A DNA stretch of 7,368 bases from Bacteroidales bacterium (lineage in GTDB: Bacteria > Bacteroidota > Bacteroidia > Bacteroidales > UBA4181): positions 1 through 7,368 of the forward strand of contig JAISDP010000115.1 of NCBI GenBank assembly GCA_031264715.1, given 5' to 3'. A program made the position numbers and the translations under genes. Of the stretch, positions 6,264-7,368 are shown one piece after another. Positions within the stretch are counted from its first letter, which is position 1. Every line of letters starts with the position of its first letter. The notes below the pieces were generated by a model. That model made no database searches and was not told where the DNA came from. It saw only the letters and a program-made list of their open reading frames with translations.

Positions 6264-6379
6264 ACGTATTATTCAGAAAAAAGGTATAAAAACCTTTATT
6301 TTTTTCAGATATTTCCAATGAACTTTCCGAAACAAAACAGGGACGGAATACGTATATAAGTTAATTTTCGGTAATGAAA

Positions 6380-6391
6380 GCGGGAAACCGC
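6380..6391 (+). other. Small GNRA-loop hairpin in the ugd upstream region
   Basis: GCGG, a GAAA tetraloop and CCGC form a four-base-pair hairpin 57 bases before the ugd ATG. GACGGAAT occurs as a direct repeat on either side, at 6342 and 6394. If transcription starts upstream, the hairpin lies in the ugd leader RNA. I see no match to a riboswitch and no clear promoter on this strand; TAATTTTC at 6362-6369 is only a near match to the -7 consensus. Confidence 0.25.
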
Positions 6392-6448
6392 CCGACGGAA
6401 TCATTATCGGACTTTTTAACGAACTTAAATACATTAAAAACATATAAT

Positions 6449-7368
6449 ATGAATATCGCCATTGTTGGGACAGGTTATGTGGGATTGGTAACAGGCACAT
6501 GCTTTGCCGAAGCAGGTTCGGATGTGACATGCATCGATGTCGACAAACAGAAAATTGATAACCTGAACAAGGGTGTTATCCCGATTTACGAACCAGGACT
6601 GGAAGAAATGGTACATAAAAATGTGCAGGTTGGGCGGCTACATTTCGGAACCGACCTGGCAGCCTGCCTGAACGATGTGGAAGTTGTTTTCAGCGCCGTG
6701 GGAACCCCTCCCGACGAGGATGGCAGCGCTGACTTGAAGTATGTGCTCGAAGTGGCGCGTATCATTGGCGCCAGCATGAACAAGTACGTGCTGGTAGTCA
6801 CCAAAAGCACCGTTCCCGTAGGTACGGCGCGAAAAGTCCGCCAGACGATTCAGCAGGAGTTGGATCAACGCGGCATGGCTATCGAATTCGATGTGGCTTC
6901 GAACCCCGAATTTTTGAAGGAAGGGGCTGCCGTTCGCGACTTCATGTATCCCGAACGGGTGGTGCTGGGTGTAGAGTCCGAAAAAGCCGAAAACATCCTG
7001 AAACGGCTGTACCGGCCGTTCCTGCTGAACAACTTCCCCGTGATCTTCATGGATGTCCCCTCGGCCGAAATGACCAAATATGCCGCCAATGCTATGCTGG
7101 CAACCCGTATCAGTTTCATGAACGACATTGCCAACCTGTGCGAAATCATGGGCGCCGACGTGAGCATGGTGCGCAAAGGCATGGGTTCCGACAGCCGTAT
7201 CGGTTCCAAGTTCCTGTATGCCGGGTGTGGTTATGGCGGTTCCTGTTTTCCGAAGGATGTAAAGGCGCTGATCAAAACAGCCGGGGAAAACGGTTACCGG
7301 ATGCGTGTGATCGAAGCGGTGGAGGAGGTAAACGAACACCAGAAGAACATCCTGTTCCGCAAATTGTC
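6449..7368 (+). CDS. ugd: UDP-glucose 6-dehydrogenase, 3' end beyond window
   Basis: The enzyme oxidises UDP-glucose to UDP-glucuronate with two NAD+ in the cytoplasm, feeding capsule, exopolysaccharide or O-antigen synthesis. The window holds 306 full codons plus two bases; family members are usually about 430-450 residues, so roughly the last third is missing. The Rossmann motif GTGYVG (7-12) starts the NAD-binding domain, followed by the acidic strand end CIDVD (28-32), PIYEPGLEE (45-53), GTPPDEDG (85-92) and TKSTVPVGT (118-126). NPEFLKEG (152-159), AEMTKYAANA (206-215) with Lys210, and GYGGSCFPKD (261-270) with catalytic Cys266 are all present, so the visible part looks fully active. The ATG at 6449 matches the family start just before the glycine-rich motif. 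An in-frame ATG at 6374 would add 25 unrelated residues and is less likely. No Shine-Dalgarno is seen; the gene is divergent from the 92-residue protein gene. Confidence 0.96.
   Translation, partial: MNIAIVGTGYVGLVTGTCFAEAGSDVTCIDVDKQKIDNLNKGVIPIYEPGLEEMVHKNVQVGRLHFGTDLAACLNDVEVVFSAVGTPPDEDGSADLKYVLEVARIIGASMNKYVLVVTKSTVPVGTARKVRQTIQQELDQRGMAIEFDVASNPEFLKEGAAVRDFMYPERVVLGVESEKAENILKRLYRPFLLNNFPVIFMDVPSAEMTKYAANAMLATRISFMNDIANLCEIMGADVSMVRKGMGSDSRIGSKFLYAGCGYGGSCFPKDVKALIKTAGENGYRMRVIEAVEEVNEHQKNILFRKL

Noticed and set aside
6280..6304. Hairpin AAAGGT / ACCTTT followed by a T-rich run, like a plus-strand terminator
   Set aside because: No plus-strand gene ends nearby (the kinase ends about 690 bases earlier), the stem is only six A/T-rich pairs, and the site lies in the promoter region of the divergent small gene.
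6638..7339. Long 233-codon frame antisense to ugd
   Set aside because: It lies wholly within a strongly conserved ugd coding region, has His-rich, low-plausibility composition, and is a typical antisense shadow.

Overview
The window looks like a chromosomal piece of a member of the Bacteroidota, probably order Bacteroidales. Three things suggest this: a large lipoprotein with a transglutaminase core of the type these bacteria carry, a sensor kinase with a periplasmic TPR domain and one membrane segment, and A/T-rich start regions without Shine-Dalgarno sequences, one of them behind a perfect Bacteroides-type -7 box (TAnnTTTG). No species can be named from the sequence.

Layout. Bases 1-186 hold a tandem array of about 42-bp units that is cut by the left edge of the window. 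Each unit has two dyad-symmetric sites, so the symmetry centres recur about every 21 bp. A doubtful 87-codon frame on the minus strand (40-303) runs through the array. Next, on the minus strand (306-2942), is an 878-residue lipoprotein with an intact-looking transglutaminase core, a second transglutaminase-like segment without catalytic residues, and a thioredoxin-like C-terminus without a CXXC motif. Divergent from it across 114 bp is a plus-strand gene (3057-5591) for an 844-residue sensor histidine kinase with a periplasmic TPR domain.

Bases 5592-5946 hold no convincing gene. They contain short palindromic repeats: three direct and one inverted copy of a CCCTGACGGG element, a perfect 7-bp hairpin, and a 42-bp element bounded by 8-bp inverted repeats. 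A small minus-strand gene of unknown function (5947-6225) follows. Divergent from it, and running off the right edge, is the first 306 codons of UDP-glucose 6-dehydrogenase (from 6449), which supplies UDP-glucuronate for surface polysaccharides.

How the genes may work together. The divergent lipoprotein and kinase share one control region and both act at the envelope, so they may be functionally linked; this is inference. The kinase has no receiver or DNA-binding domain and no response regulator lies in the window, so its partner is elsewhere. The ugd gene may open a polysaccharide cluster to the right, which cannot be seen. The most unusual features are the dyad-repeat array and the three-part lipoprotein with two apparently inactive enzyme-like modules.
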